From Mesostigma viride (lineage: Eukaryota > Streptophyta > Mesostigmatophyceae > Mesostigmatales > Mesostigmataceae): a stretch of 64,000 bases of DNA. Position numbers and translations under genes: made by a program. The DNA is taken from positions 989,695 through 1,053,694 of the forward strand of contig RPFO01000038.1 in the NCBI GenBank assembly GCA_009746045.1, read 5' to 3'. Below, piece after piece: positions 43,300-55,674 of the stretch (positions are counted from its first letter, which is position 1; each line of letters starts with the position of its first letter). The notes under the pieces were generated by a model. That model had not been told where the DNA came from, did no database searches, and saw only the letters and a list, made by a program, of their open reading frames with translations.

Positions 43300-44165
43300 G
43301 GTCTCCAATACGGAAACCAAGGTCGCACACAAGCTAGCTACAACCTCAGCTAAAGGCGCTGCAGACCACGGCGCAGGCATCTGAGGCGCATGCTCCACTC
43401 CTCTCCCGCCTCAACCAGGTGGAGGGGAAGTGCGGCGTGCTCGATCATGAAGAAACTTGAAGCCATCACCGCCCACACCAAGGCCCTAGCTGGCCACACA
43501 GGTCCAAAGATAGCGGAGCAGACGGCCACCGTCGCATCCCAGCCACTGACCCCGGCAGGATGCTAGCTGGCGACCTCCCGCCGCCTCTCCTATATGCGGA
43601 CTTGCTGCGGTCAGCGACCGCCTCATGAACCACCGATGCCATCGCCACGAAGCTCCAGGAGCTGGAGGACCACCGTCCACCGCCAGGCCCGAGTTGACCA
43701 ACGGGACGCCACCGACCGCGCTAGCCGCGAGTGCCGAGTGGTGCTGCGTCGTTTCCCCCAAAAGCCCGGTGAGACGTCAACCTCCCTTGCCGACGAGCTC
43801 AACTAGGACCAGCTCCTTACCCTCATGAGCCTGGTAGGTGAGTGAGGTTGAACTGCGTGGGTGCCACGTACCGCCTTCCCCACTCACGGGACAAGGCGGC
43901 TCCCCCATCAGTCCTTCTCACCTTCCCCTCCCGTGAGGATAAGCAGCGGTTCCTCTCTCGTCGCAAGAGGTTGCACGACCTCACCTGGACGCTGGACGAC
44001 GTCGACCTGACCCCGGCTCAGCAGCAGCAGCGACGCGACCTGTGGCCGGAACTGATACCTCCGCCACAATTAAGCAGGACCCCAAGAAGCCCAAGGTGTA
44101 CTGGAGGGGCGGGGACCTGATGATCAACCTGACAAGATGTGGACGTACGCCCCCAGCGGGCTAGA
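43300..44165 (+). pseudogene. LINE ORF1-like copy, broken
   Basis: Starts with a coiled-coil-like N-terminal region (LKALQTTAQASEAHAP) and runs, through frame changes, to the conserved C-terminal segment FLSRRKRLHDLTWTLDD followed by LTPAQQQQRRDLWP. This is the LINE ORF1 pattern of an RNA-binding domain end. No RT follows. Stops and shifts interrupt the frame near 43456, 43565 and 43805. Confidence 0.55.
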
Positions 44166-45235
44166 ATAGCTTGCATAATAGCACTAGCTTGTATCCATTG
44201 GTAGTCACTGCCGCTATGGCAGCCATGCTTGAGAATGTTTGCCTAGCTGTGCCCACATACCTAGTCACACGTAGTGTGCACCGCTAACGCACGGTACACC
44301 ACCACCAGCCATAGCCTTAGCCTAGTACTTGTATACAGCCATGCCACGTCCTGGCTATATGCCCAGATTACTGTACTTGCCCACGCTCCTTGTTATTATG
44401 ACATGCTCACATCCGGGTCTTATTGCACCCACAGATCCTGGCGGAGCGTGTCCGAGTGCAGCTGTGGCATGCCTTTGGCATGAAGGAGAACTTTACCCTC
44501 ATGATGGGCCTGGTAGGTTAGGTACAATTAACTGCATGGGTGCCACCGCCTTCCCCATGCACTCACAGGACAAGCTAGCTAGGCGGGCGGCGGCTCCCCC
44601 ACCAGTCCGGCCTCACTCACCTTCCCGGCCGATCCCGTACGTGAGGACAAGCATGCATGCAACGGTTCCTTTCTCGTCGCAAGAGGTTGCACGACCTCAC
44701 CTGGACGCTGGACGACAACCTGACCCCCGCTAGCTCAGCAGCAGCAGCAGCGACGCGACCTGTGCATGGGCGGAATACCTCCGCCACAAGCTATAGTAGG
44801 CAGGACCCCCAGAAGCCCAAGGTGTACTGGAGGGGCGGGGACCTGATAATCAACCACAAGATGTGGACGCCCCCAGCGGGCTAGAATAGCTTGCATAATA
44901 TTATAGCACTAGCTTGTACATATCCATTGGTAGTCACTGCCGCAATGGCAGCCTTGCTTAGAATGTTTGCCTAGTAGCTGTGCCAACATACCCGTAGTCA
45001 CATCAGTGCACCGCTAACGCACGGTACACAACCAGCCATAGCCTTATAGCTTAGTCCTTGTATACAGCCATGCTACGTCCTGGCTATTATGATCAGATTA
45101 CTTGCCCACGCTCCTTGTTATGACATGCTCAAGTGGGTCTTATTGCACCCACAGATTGCCGGATCGTTTACACACAGTTTAGCGTGTCCGAGTGCAGCTG
45201 TGGCATGCCTTTGGCATGAAGGAGAAAGGGGGGTC
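44161..45235 (+). repeat. 720-bp tandem duplication of ORF1 3' end and flank
   Basis: CTAGAATAGCTTGCATAATA occurs at 44161 and again at 44881, exactly 720 bases apart, and following sequence stays similar for ~350 bases. The first unit contains a second ORF1 C-terminal copy (FLSRRKRLHDLTWTLDDN, about 44657-44884). The second unit is cut off near 45235, after CATGCCTTTGGCATGAAGGAGAA. Confidence 0.8.
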
Positions 45236-45417
45236 TCTGCCCTTTCTCCTGTTGTGCACACACATGCATCCGGGGATTTAAAGCACTTCCGTGCTCCGGG
45301 ACTCCCCAACGGGAGCACGATGCTGGAGTAATGCATGGCAAGTCATGCTATAATGTCTAAGCTTTGTCGATTGCCCTCTTCTAAACAGCTGCATGGCTAG
45401 AATCTATTCTGGGGGAG

Positions 45418-46400
45418 CTAGAATCTATTCTGGGGGTCGAGCCCTGCATATAATTTATGGGGGTCCACAGTTTGTTGTTTATAGTAGGTCCCCGCCCTGC
45501 CAGTACACCTGTGGCTTCTCGGGCCCGGGCCGGGCTGGTCTGGTGGCGGATGTAGTCGGGCCCGACTGGTACGTTGCGGCGTTGCTGCTGCTGGGCGGGG
45601 GTCAGGTCGTTGTCTTGATGAGCGACCAGAGGGTGTGCGCCAGCAATTCTTGCGGCGAGAGAGGAACCTGACTCTGGCTGCGATGTCGCTGAAGGTAAGG
45701 ACCAAGTGCCCGGCCTTGTCCCGTGGAAGGCCGGCCAGGCGGTAGGCGCCCTGCAGGGTCGCACCTGGCAGCTCCATGCGAGCTACTAATCTTGAGTTGG
45801 TTCTTCAACTCGTCGGCAAGTGAGTCTCAGACTGGGGTCTCCCCCGGCTGCTTGTCAATTAAGCGCAGGCCTGACGATGACCGGCAGCGGCGCGACGGTC
45901 GCGCTTGACCAGCAGTCTCACGGCGCTTGTTGTCCTCCAGCTCCTGGAGCTTGGTGGCGATATATGGCGGTAGTTGTAGAGGTGGCCTGGCTCTTGAGCC
46001 GCAAGTCAGCCCAAGAGGTGCGAGCCGCGGGGTCATCGATCGATCGCTGCATGGCCCGACCAGAGGGCTGGGCGGTGATGGTGGTCGTGCGCTCGCGGCA
46101 ATTTCAGGGACCGACCTGTGCGGCCAGGGCATCCACCTTGGTGGCGACCGCCTCCAACTTCACGATGCGCCATTGCCAACTCTGCCCTCCACCTAGCTGG
46201 TTAATTATTAAGGCGGGCGGTCAGAGTAGAAGTGGCCTCGGAACTTGTTGGCGGTGCATGTGCGGCTTGTGCAGGGCGGAAAACTGCCGGGGCTGGAGCT
46301 TGAGCTCGACTTTTGCTTCAATGTTGTTGACCTCGGCCGTGAGCGGGGGGGCGTCGGGCGCGGTCAGGCCTGCAAGCTGGGCTGCCATCCCGCCGGCGCT
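45418..46400 (-). pseudogene. LINE ORF1-like copy, inverted
   Basis: The minus strand encodes YRLAGLPRDKAGHLVLTFSD and RFLSRRKNCW, then RPAAATPQR, matching the C-terminal ORF1 motifs of the plus-strand copies; upstream helical segments extend to about 46400. Several frames are needed, so the copy is not intact. It faces the copies at 43300-44884. Confidence 0.55.
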
Positions 46401-46615
46401 ACGTGCTCCTCCTGCACAGCGTGGACGGCTGCCTTCATGTCATATTATCCGTGCTGTCGGGGGCGTTTGTGAGCACATGTGGCGCAGTGGGGGGCTGGGG
46501 CGTTCCGCCTGCGGGGCCAAGAGGGCCCTGCAGGGCCAAGAGGGCGCAGACACCCCCTACTATGCCCAGGTCCTTGAATAAAATCAGATGCGTCGCAAAT
46601 GCAGTAACTCGTCAG

Positions 46616-47313
46616 GATTGATTAATTAATTAAAACTTGTGCTCCCGTTGGGTCCCATGCAGTCACTGAGCATTAACCCCGATGGATGCATGATGGATGG
46701 GGCCGGGGTACACGCAATCCTACCGGTCTAAGCTATCTACAAGCTATCTACAAATCGTCAGGATGATGAGGGCGTTGGTATTTCACCGGCTCGGTGAGTG
46801 CAGCTAGCGCGCTTCCGATCGACAGTCTCGCCGGCCAGGGCCAGGCATGGTAATCCAGCGATCTGTAAACATCAAGGAGATATAGTTGTCCCTTGAAGCC
46901 TAGTTGAAGCCTATAGCTAGTTGTCGATCGCTAGCTTGAAGCCTAGCATGCATGGAGATCGAAGCAATGATAATGGCATATTCCGCCTCTACTAACACCG
47001 CCAACAATATTAATTAACCAAGTTTAGAACTATCCCACCATCCCATGCAATAGGTGATGCGAATGAACTCCTCAGCAACATGTATGACGGTCGAGACCCT
47101 GCCAACCCATGCAGGCGGCCAACCTGTCACATGTGCACATATGGCACCAAGATGCACCACTGCAATCCATTCTAGCGGCTCCGCACTGACCTCCTGTAAT
47201 TGGCACTGGCAACGCCACCGAGCGGCCCGCCGCACACAGCTATTCGGACATGGCTGGAAACTGCGATATGAAGCTAGCAGCTGGCCACAATGATTAATTA
47301 ATTAATTAATTAA
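46616..47313. other. (TTAA)n-flanked segment, no supported gene
   Basis: Bounded by (TTAA)n tracts at 46618-46634 and 47294-47317. The first is followed by an interrupted hairpin copy (GCTCCCGTTGGG at 46641). A 73-codon minus-strand frame (47235-47014) has amino-acid-like composition but no recognised family and no splice partners. Confidence 0.45.
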
Positions 47314-50300
47314 TTAACACGTCGTTTGTATCCAGTCCTATGGAGAGGACTGAGTTGAACTCAGTCCTCTCCAGAGGACTGAGTTTTTGGGTTTCGTAGA
47401 AAATTCACCCTGGTCAGAATCTTTGTCAAAAAAATTTTCTCAAAATTTATTCAAATACTACGTGAAAAGATCTTTCTGGGACATATTTTTGGGATTTTTT
47501 TTGATTTTGTTTGGACGGTCAAATGGACGGTCAAAGTACAGGTACCTGGGCCAAATTTTGGCAAAAACGGGCCGACGGAAAGTACCAAAAAGGAGGACGA
47601 AGACGATGCACGAGCAAAAATGGCGACGACAGGGGGTAGGGGCGCGGCTGAGTGTACTATCAATATAGGGTTTAAAGTAAAAGTAAAAGCGACAGACTTC
47701 GGACCAGATTGGGCCCGAGAGACCTATGGTGATTTATGGGACACCACATTTTGCGTCGGCGAAATTGTCGAAATTTTGCGCAATGGAGCCCGTTTCCGGG
47801 TGAAGTTTCCAGGCGATCCTCAGCTTTACAACTGGCCCAAGAAGTTTGTCTTGGAGCATGCAGCCCGCCAGGATGCCGAGGATGATGTCCCTGACCTTGT
47901 GGACACGGAAGACGAGGGGGATGAGCCAGAGGAGGGCGCTGATGACCCAGATTCCGATGCCGACCCAACCTATGTGAATCTGAGTGGCGATCGTGCTGCG
48001 CCCCCCCAGCCCGAGGAAGCTGCGGCTGGCGATGGTGATGGCGGTCCAAGCGCTGCTCGCAGGCGTGGCCGGCCTCGCCGCAACACGCCTGCAGCGGCCA
48101 AGCCGCCCAAGCGCAGGAGGAAACGCAGCAATCCTGCCGCTGCCGAGGCGGAGGACGACTCTGAGGAGGATGAACTGGCCGAGGATGGCGGTGATGACGA
48201 GGCCGATCGCGAGATTATGGCCGCTGATGTCCTGCCGCGCCCTCTCGATGAGGGCGACGAAGAGGCTGAGCCACCGTCCAACGGCAGCTGGGTCTTTGGG
48301 GTCGGGGAGCCTGCGCCAGGAACAGCACCGACCATCAATCCGCAATCAAGGAGAACAGCTCCAGCCACCAAGAACATTCCCCTTCGTGTCACTCCCATCA
48401 AGTTGCTGGATCTGTTGTGGCTTCTCTTCATGCCTCAGGTGGATGTGCTGGCCCGCATTGTGGCTGCTACAAACGGCTATGCGGAACAGAAGGGTGCTGG
48501 CCAGAATGGCGGGAGGAAGTGGGCCCCGCTCACCGTCCATGAGCTTGGCATCTACCTGGGCTGCGTGCTGGCCATGGGCCTGGTGCATGCATCTCAGGTG
48601 AAGCTGTTTTTCCAAGAGGAAGACGTCGGCCCCAGCGGTACCCCACGTCTCCATCGCTACATGTCTCTCTTCCGTTTCCAGCAGATCACCAGGTTCCTGC
48701 ACTTCAATGACAATGAGGGCAGGCCAGCTGAGCCCAACACACGTGCACACCGTCTCTGGCAGCTGGACTGGCTAGAGAACCTGCTCAACGATGCTTACAA
48801 GCGCTACTACGTGCCGAGCGGGGAGCTGGCGCTGGATGAGCGCAGCATTGAGACGCGCCACAAGTACTGCCCCGTCCGCTGCTACAACAGCTGCAAGCCC
48901 AACAAGTTTCACATCCGCAAGTACTGCCTGTGCGACTGGCCCTAGCTATGGCTACATCTGGCATGCTGAGACGTATGACAAGCTGCCCGAGGTAGGCCAC
49001 GTGGTCAAGGTGGTGCAGCGGCTGTGCGACACACTGCCACGGGATGGCTGCACCGTCGTCACCGACCGCTTCTACACTGGCTATGAGAATGCCATCCAGC
49101 TGAGCAACAAGGGGCACGACTCCGTCGGCACAGTCAATGATGACCAACCGGAAGGGCATCCCCTGGAAGGAGCTGAAGAAGATGGTGCCCAAGAAGCCGG
49201 CCCAGGGGTGGTGGTGCTGGGCGTATAACAACGACACCGGCGTGAGCGTGGTGGGCTGGCAAGACCGCCAGCTGGTCTGGATGTGCGGCTCCGGCATCCC
49301 CATCGTGCAGGTGATGGTGTCGCGCCACGGCGGCCGCAACGCCAACCGCATCCAGGTGCCCGCCCCCCTGCACGTGGTGACCTACTGGCGCTCCTACAAG
49401 GCCGTGGATGTGAAGGACATGCACTGCGCGGAGTACAATGTGCAGTCAGCCATTGTCTCCAAGCAGTGGGTGGTCCGCCCATTCATGGGCATGCTGGCTG
49501 AGACGGTGTCCCAGGCGCACAACCTCCACTGCCTTATGGTGGGCGACCCCAAGGAGGCCTTCTCACACCACGACTTCCACGCTGAGCTGGCGAGGAAGCT
49601 GGTCAACAACAAGTGGGACGGTGCACGCCTCACCATCGACAACCTCGACGTGGCGGTGGTGCCGGGGCCGAGGGGGCGCCTCAGCGGCACCCATGCCGCC
49701 ATCGTCCCCATCCCCTTCGTGCGCCAGGCGCAGTGCGTGGTCTGCACGGCCACTTACACCCTCAGGAAGGAGGCGGGGGAGGAGGTGCCTGGCCGCATTC
49801 CCCGCACCTCCTACTGGTGCCCTGAGTGTGATGTGGCCCTGTGTCGTGAATGCTTCCCCGTGTTTCACAGGGGCAATGTCCCTGGCCTGGACGACGACAA
49901 GAACAAGCAGCGGGCCCTGCAGCCCCTGACCCAGCGCTCTGAACCGGGCAAGAAATGGCTGGCTAGCAGGTCCACCCGTGCCAGGGTGCTGGCTGGCCCT
50001 AGCGGCAAGCGTTAAATTGCCTTGCTGCATTTAGATGCCCATGCGGTACTTGCCATGAGTGACATGCATGCCGGGCAGTACGCGCCTTATATAGTTGCTG
50101 GCAACTGTGCGTGTGAAAACTGAATGCCACGTCTCATCAAGTGGCAAAGTGACATTTGCTATTCTGTGTTATTTTCATGTTATTTTCAGCCATATCCATG
50201 AGTTACACATAATAAATGGTAGGTCAGATGGTGCTAGCATGCTAGCATTTTGCTAGCAAAGGCTCAGTCCTCTCCAGAGGACTGGCAGTTTTTGGCGTGT

Positions 50301-50655
50301 TTCAGGCAGTGGCAGTGGCCAAATTGAGCCCAGTTTTTTTCCACGTTTCAAGAACTTTAATTTGCACAGATTTATGATTTTTCTACATGCACATGGAATT
50401 GATTTATTTTTTTAATACACACCTATACATCAAAAAGTGCCAAATCGCGAGTAAGGGTCAATACCCGAGTAAAATTCTACATGATCCGGTCCATGTATGA
50501 TTTTTTACACATATTCCAGACACAGAGCAAGATATTAACTGCTATTAGGCACCTCAAACATATGGGGTACCCCCCTGCCCTTTCTGCTACATGATCTCAA
50601 AGTTGGTCAACTCAGTCCTCTGGAGAGGACTGAGTCGGTACAAACGACGTGTTAA
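47314..50655 (+). mobile_element. Complete piggyBac-like transposon with TTAA ends
   Basis: Both ends carry the same terminal sequence TTAACACGTCGTTTGTA in inverted orientation (left 47314-47330, right 50639-50655), with TTAA target duplications at 47314-47317 and 50652-50655. Subterminal copies of an inverted-repeat motif based on CAGTCCTCTCCAGAGGACTG lie near 47336, 47360, 50266 and 50609. The single gene between them is a piggyBac-family transposase. The left TTAA is the last unit of a (TTAA)n tract, so the element landed in a run of its own target sites. Confidence 0.93.
47620..50015 (+). pseudogene. piggyBac-family transposase with two frameshifts
   Basis: DDE transposase (DDE_Tnp_1_7 type) that would excise and insert the element at TTAA. 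From ATG 47620 the first frame gives an acidic/basic N-terminal half, then the conserved domain with LALDERSI holding the first catalytic Asp (codon 48835-48837). The frame stops at TAG 48943-48945. The next frame, from about 48938, continues GPSYGYIWHAETYDKL and VVTDRFYTGYENA (second Asp, codon 49064-49066) to about 49130. The third frame continues NRKGIPWKEL, WQDRQLVWM and a VD motif (third Asp, codon 49407-49409). It ends in the family's Cys-rich C-terminal finger (CVVC...YWCPECDVALCRECF) with stop at 50013-50015. Two single-base shifts make it non-functional as read; base-calling error is an alternative. All catalytic residues remain. Confidence 0.9.
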
Positions 50656-52515
50656 ACACGTGCCCCCGTTGGGGAGTAACGGAGCACCAAAGTGCGCACA
50701 ACAATTCCTGCGTGTGCACAACAGGAGAATTAAAGGGCAGAGACCCCCATTCTCCTTCATGCCAAAGGCATGCCACAGCTGCACTCGGACCCGCTAAACG
50801 ATCTGGCAATCTGTTGTGTGGTTGTCTCCTTGATCTGTGGGTGCAATAAGACCCATGTGAGCATGGCATAACAAGGAGCGTGGACAAGTGTCCTGTGTCG
50901 GCATCCTCTAGCCAAGCGTTGCACGTATATGTATATCAACGTGGCCACAATGATGGAGCTACAGTGGCATCGATCGATCCAAGGGCACCGCGCAGCACAC
51001 ATGCAGGTGACCGCGAGGAGGAGAAGCACTCACACAGTATAGTGCATGGTCGATTGATCAGGAAGGTCGCCACTGTAGGGGCCTACACCGAGACCTGCGA
51101 CCATGCAGCTCGCCGCGCCCGCCGTGCGTACTGGACCTTCATAGAGGAGACCCTCAAGCTTGGAGATCCCAGCTATAACGTGCACATTGCTCAAGTCAGC
51201 CTCATTAATTAATGGTGCAGGCCAGCCAGGTCCCATTCTGGTGTACACTAACTAAATTGCCGGCTGGTCAAGCTAGACAAAAGAATAAACTGGATTTACG
51301 AAGTATGCGTGGTCCTGTTAAATGAATGATATTTTTATCGACTTATTATTATTACTTTTTACTTCTACTCTTTACATCTTATTTCTGTACTATTGTAAAC
51401 CATTATTATATAAAATTTCATTACTTTCTTTCTTTATTCTTTTTTCCTTTTTAATTTAATAATTTATACTTTCTTACTAATTTTCTTTTAACACCTTTGT
51501 GTGTGTATGCTCTCTTTTTCCTTCTTAGTTTCAAATCGTTTACCCTATATAAACCCTTTTGGTTTGTTAAATGTTACGTGATCTGTCTTGAGAGGGATCC
51601 CTCCATGCATGCAGGTCTTCCTATACAGATAGCCACGCGGCTCCCGCGGGTCTTCGAGTCTTTCCTCAATCTCAGACAACTACGGGCTATAGTCCTTCCA
51701 CATGTGACGTTGGACCGCCATATAGCTTCCATGCACACTTCTCAGGTAAGGACTCCGAGAATTAGCTTGTAAAAGGCGTTTGCGGATCGATCAACAAAGT
51801 CCTTGCCCCCATGGCCCTCGTAGGAGAGCTCTGGCTGGAGGTCGTCCGCCTTCCCCGCTCGCGGGGTGAGGCGGGACCACCCCCGCTGCTGCTCACGTCT
51901 TTGAGTACATGCATGGCGGGCATGCAAGCTTTTGTTCCTCAAGCATCGGCTCGTGAGGACTCCCTAAACGCTGCCACGATGACTAGTGACCCTGACAAAG
52001 CAACAACGGCGACAGGAGCTACGGCCGACCTACCTCCAGCTCCGGCAGACAGCGGCAGGAAAGAAGAGCTCTAGCAAGAAGCCAGTATATATTCTGGAGG
52101 TAGGCGGTCATCTACGTCGACAACAAGCCTGCAGGTACGTGCGGGCAGGCGGCCCCCGCCACCCCAGATGCACCCCCGGCCAACCCAGCCTAGGGGATCG
52201 CGACTACAGCAGTAGTGTAGAATAATAAGAATGATAAGAGCTAGTAAGTGTAGAATAATAAGGCTTAGCAGACGTGGCCATGTACATGTATGCTTATTAT
52301 GGGATCCACACCAGCTGATGCCCCAACTTTCAAGTAGCTAGCCTTGCTTTGCCCATGCAGAGAGCTACTCTCTGCTGAGATGCCATCCATGCCCTAGCTA
52401 TTGCCTAGCCATATCATCATCTTCTGGACACCCCAGGCCTGGCCTTTTTAGGTATGATACATCATGGTGGTGCAGGTGCACCTAGTGCACCCAGAGTAGG
52501 TGGCTGTTTACACCC
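50656..52515. other. Repeat mosaic with ORF1 C-terminal remnant
   Basis: Continues the hairpin repeat (50663-50676), which is a degenerate inverted copy of 45185-45330. A 110-codon plus-strand frame at 50880-51212 ends NVHIAQVSLIN but has no recognised family. 51240-51580 is AT-rich and empty. 51595-51735 matches the foldback family at 8900-9010. 51980-52227 encodes an ORF1 C-terminal remnant (TKQQRRQELRPTYLQLRQ) ending YSSSVE, as at 38751. 52325-52515 repeats 43000-43260. Confidence 0.5.
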
Positions 52516-52523
52516 CCCCGGGC

Positions 52524-55500
52524 CAGTGAACGCCAATACGCCGTAGTCCGCAATACGGTAAATACGCCGTATTATACAATACGGCGGGGTTTGGCGTACT
52601 AACGTACTAGAAATACGCGTATTGCGTTCTCAACGCAAATACGGCGCATAATACGTATTTTTCGCGTATTATACAGCGCCCAGCACCGGAATTTGGCGCC
52701 AGAGCCAGTTTTGGCGTATAGCTCATATGCAGCCGACAGCCTTGCGCGCCAAAAGTAACCGCCGCTACCGAAGCTGAGGCCTGAGGCCGAACACTAGGTA
52801 CACATGCAAAAGGTGCTGCCGCCTGTGTACCGGGCAGTTTGGTAGCACAGTGCTGGCATTTACTAGCTGCATGGAAAGTAGAGCGATGGCGCACGGTCGA
52901 GGCAAGGAACCTGACCTCGGAATAAACTACGATGACATGTCAGAGTCCGGGAGTACGAAGTGGCCCGAGCACGACATCTTGCTAGCTTAATTGGAGCTAG
53001 ATGATGATGCCGACAACAATGACGGTGGGGACGAGGAGCCTACTGGCCCCGACAACAGTGGGGACGAGGAGGGGGATGGTGATGCAAAGCGGGCCAACCT
53101 TGGCTGCCGTTTGGGGATTCGTCAAGAAGGAGCGCATTGTAGTGAACGGCCTGCATGCTGACGAACAACTACAAGCAATCCTGCCTTCAGTGCGGCATTA
53201 CCTGGAAGGGGAGCGCCACTACAAAGCTCCACATCGTGGGCAAGCCTTGGTGCCGGGATGTGAAGCCTTGCCCCAATCCGCCGAAGGCATATAGGGTGTA
53301 TTTGCAGGGGATTTTCAGGGCCAAGGACCTGAAGAGGCGTGGCCAAGCGAACCACATGGAGCTCGTGACCAAGCGGCAGGCCGGCAGCGACTCAACTGGG
53401 ATGGCCTCGTGGAGGGCAGCGCCTCTGAGTGGCACGACGCCCAGGTTGGCTCTTCACAACAGCAAGCAGAACTGTAGATAGATAGGATTTTACATCTCAT
53501 ATGATGGTGCATGACGTTGTATGTATGGCATGGTCAGGTGGCTGCCTGCATATGTGTTTATGGCATGGTGCATGACGGTGTATGGCATGGTGGTTGCCTG
53601 CTGCAATGATGCATGTCTCTAGAACTTAGATAGATGGGATTTTACATCTCATCATGATGCATGTTCATGGCATGCATGGGTGGTGATGCTACCTGCATTT
53701 GTTTATTGCCATGTTGGTTTTGGCCTTTTGGGCTTCTGGGCGGAGGAACTGGACCTTCTTGCCGTATGACTTAGCAATAAATTAATGGTTGTCATAATTA
53801 AGGAATAAAGAATCACGTCAATTAATGTCATGGCATGCATGGCTGCCTGCAATAGTGTTTAGTAGGGCATGGTGCATGACATTGTATGCATGGAATAACT
53901 GAAGATTAGTTCAATTACAAATGGGTGAGTATATATCACACTTTGAACATGCAACTAGAGACAACCAAGTGAGTGTCAATAGGCTATGACCTCTACGTGC
54001 ATTGCATTGGTATTCATCAAGTAATTTGAGACATAAGCTAGAGTTTTTGAGAGGCACACCCATGGGATAAACACCTTAGAATATTTTATCCTATTTTAAC
54101 CCATACTCCGTCAAGTGTATCCATTTGGATACACTTGCACCCCCCGCCACGTGGCAAAATATTGCGCGAGCGCCGCGCCATCGGGTACGGATGTAAGTGG
54201 TCAGGCAACTCGGGACAGACCCAATGTGAACGTAAATGCATAGGTTGGTGGGATAATTGCGCCATAGCCACCTAAATACCACGTTGCCAGGCTGTGCATC
54301 ACGTGACTTTTGCTAACATTTTTGACCGTTGCGCGCGCGCATAGCGAGATATGGCTGTCAACGTGCCATTTGGTGGAAATTTTGGGTTCCGCAGCTTTAA
54401 ATGGGTCAGATGATGACCCCTGAACGATGATGCATTATGTTGATTCGTAAAGAATTATCAGATTCACGGAACTGTGAAAATACGCAGTGGTTATTATCTC
54501 TGTCTTGGTCGCCACCATCAGACGAGACGTCCCGTTTGGTATCGTCTGTTTCTTTTTGGTTTCTTGGTAGCTTCTTTCCGCCTGGGCCTTACATTGTTTT
54601 ACGGAAGTCCGCTGCGCACCATCTGCTGGGAACGTCGACGCGTTAGACGTCATCTTTGCATAGATAAATCAACATGGTTATCATGACGGATGCATGGATA
54701 GAGCGGCTATGGCTGCCTGTGCCACTAGCATCAGTATCCGGGACGTATGAGCATGTCGGCCAGCGGAACCCGGCTAGGTCGTGATCGAGGCAGGTACGGC
54801 GATTCGTTTTCGTGTTGGTTGCATGGAAACTCGTACGTTCATACATGTCTGATGGTGGATATATTAGTGGTAATTGCAACTGCCTTCCATGCCTGCTCAA
54901 GGAGGGGTATTAGCCATTATGTTGCACAGTTTGTGGCATTTCTTGGGGGGATACCGTTCAGTGAGTGTCAGGTGGCTTCATATTTGTATTCCAGCATATT
55001 TGGCAGTCTATTGTGGTCAATTATATTGCATCATTGTATGGCATGGCATAGTTGGCTGTTTGTGCGCGCGCAAGCCACACACGTAAACGCGGGCATGGTA
55101 TGGGTCAAATGGGCTATCCGGGTAGTTTGACCAAAGGAAAGCACCATTGGACTATCCAACTAAATTGTCCAATGTTGGGTTTGAGGTTTCTGACCCTCCC
55201 CTCAGTAGAAGGGGGGGGGGTATAGTTTTTCTTGGCACAAAATGATCGTCTTTTGGCTCACTTTGACTGAAGGTATCATCCAAAGTACTCATCAGACTCA
55301 TGATATTATTGCATATTATGAAAGCCCTTGAAGTGTAGATACTCCTAGCATCTTGGTTTGGGGTATTCGGAGTTGTGGTCTATGAGTTATGATTTTTGGC
55401 AATTTTAGGGGTCTGAAAGTGCCAAAAATGGCCTGACGGAGTATGGGTTAAAATCCACTTTTCCGGTCAAAAAAACACTTTTTGAGCTTTTGGCGTATAA

Positions 55501-55593
55501 TACGCGTATAATACGCGTATAGTACGAAATACGCAATACGCCGAGGTTTTGCCGTAAATATTGCTGTATTGCCGTATTAATTGGCTCACACTG
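52524..55593. mobile_element. hAT-like element, degenerate
   Basis: Ends CAGTGAACGCCAAT (left) and, inverted, CAGTGTGAGCCAAT (right). The 8 bases outside are CCCCGGGC (52516-52523) and CCCCGTGC (55594-55601), a one-mismatch 8-bp target duplication typical of hAT elements. Both ends are rich in AATACGC/TACGCGTA motifs (52530-52680 and 55490-55580). Inside, near 53160-53270, a frame reads CLQCGITWKGSATTKLHIVGK, resembling a BED-type zinc finger, which hAT transposases often carry. No intact transposase is present. A second inverted-repeat pair is nested within. Confidence 0.6.
54093..55454. repeat. Nested inverted-repeat pair (21 bp)
   Basis: ATTTTAACCCATACTCCGTC plus A at 54093-54113 is the exact reverse complement of 55434-55454. 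Immediately inside the left copy is a 12-bp palindrome arm pair (CAAGTGTATCCA and TGGATACACTTG, 54112-54137). The 1.3 kb between contains no recognised protein. No clear flanking duplication is seen. Confidence 0.6.
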
Positions 55594-55674
55594 CCCCGTG
55601 CCTGCAGATCGATGTCGCCCAGAATGTATTAAAAACCACAGGCCCCTTCTCAGGGATATGTGTTGCGTATACTC

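Noticed and set aside
47014-47235. 73-codon minus-strand frame with gene-like composition
   Set aside because: No family match, no splice partners, and it sits between repeat tails. It was kept only as a note in the region entry.
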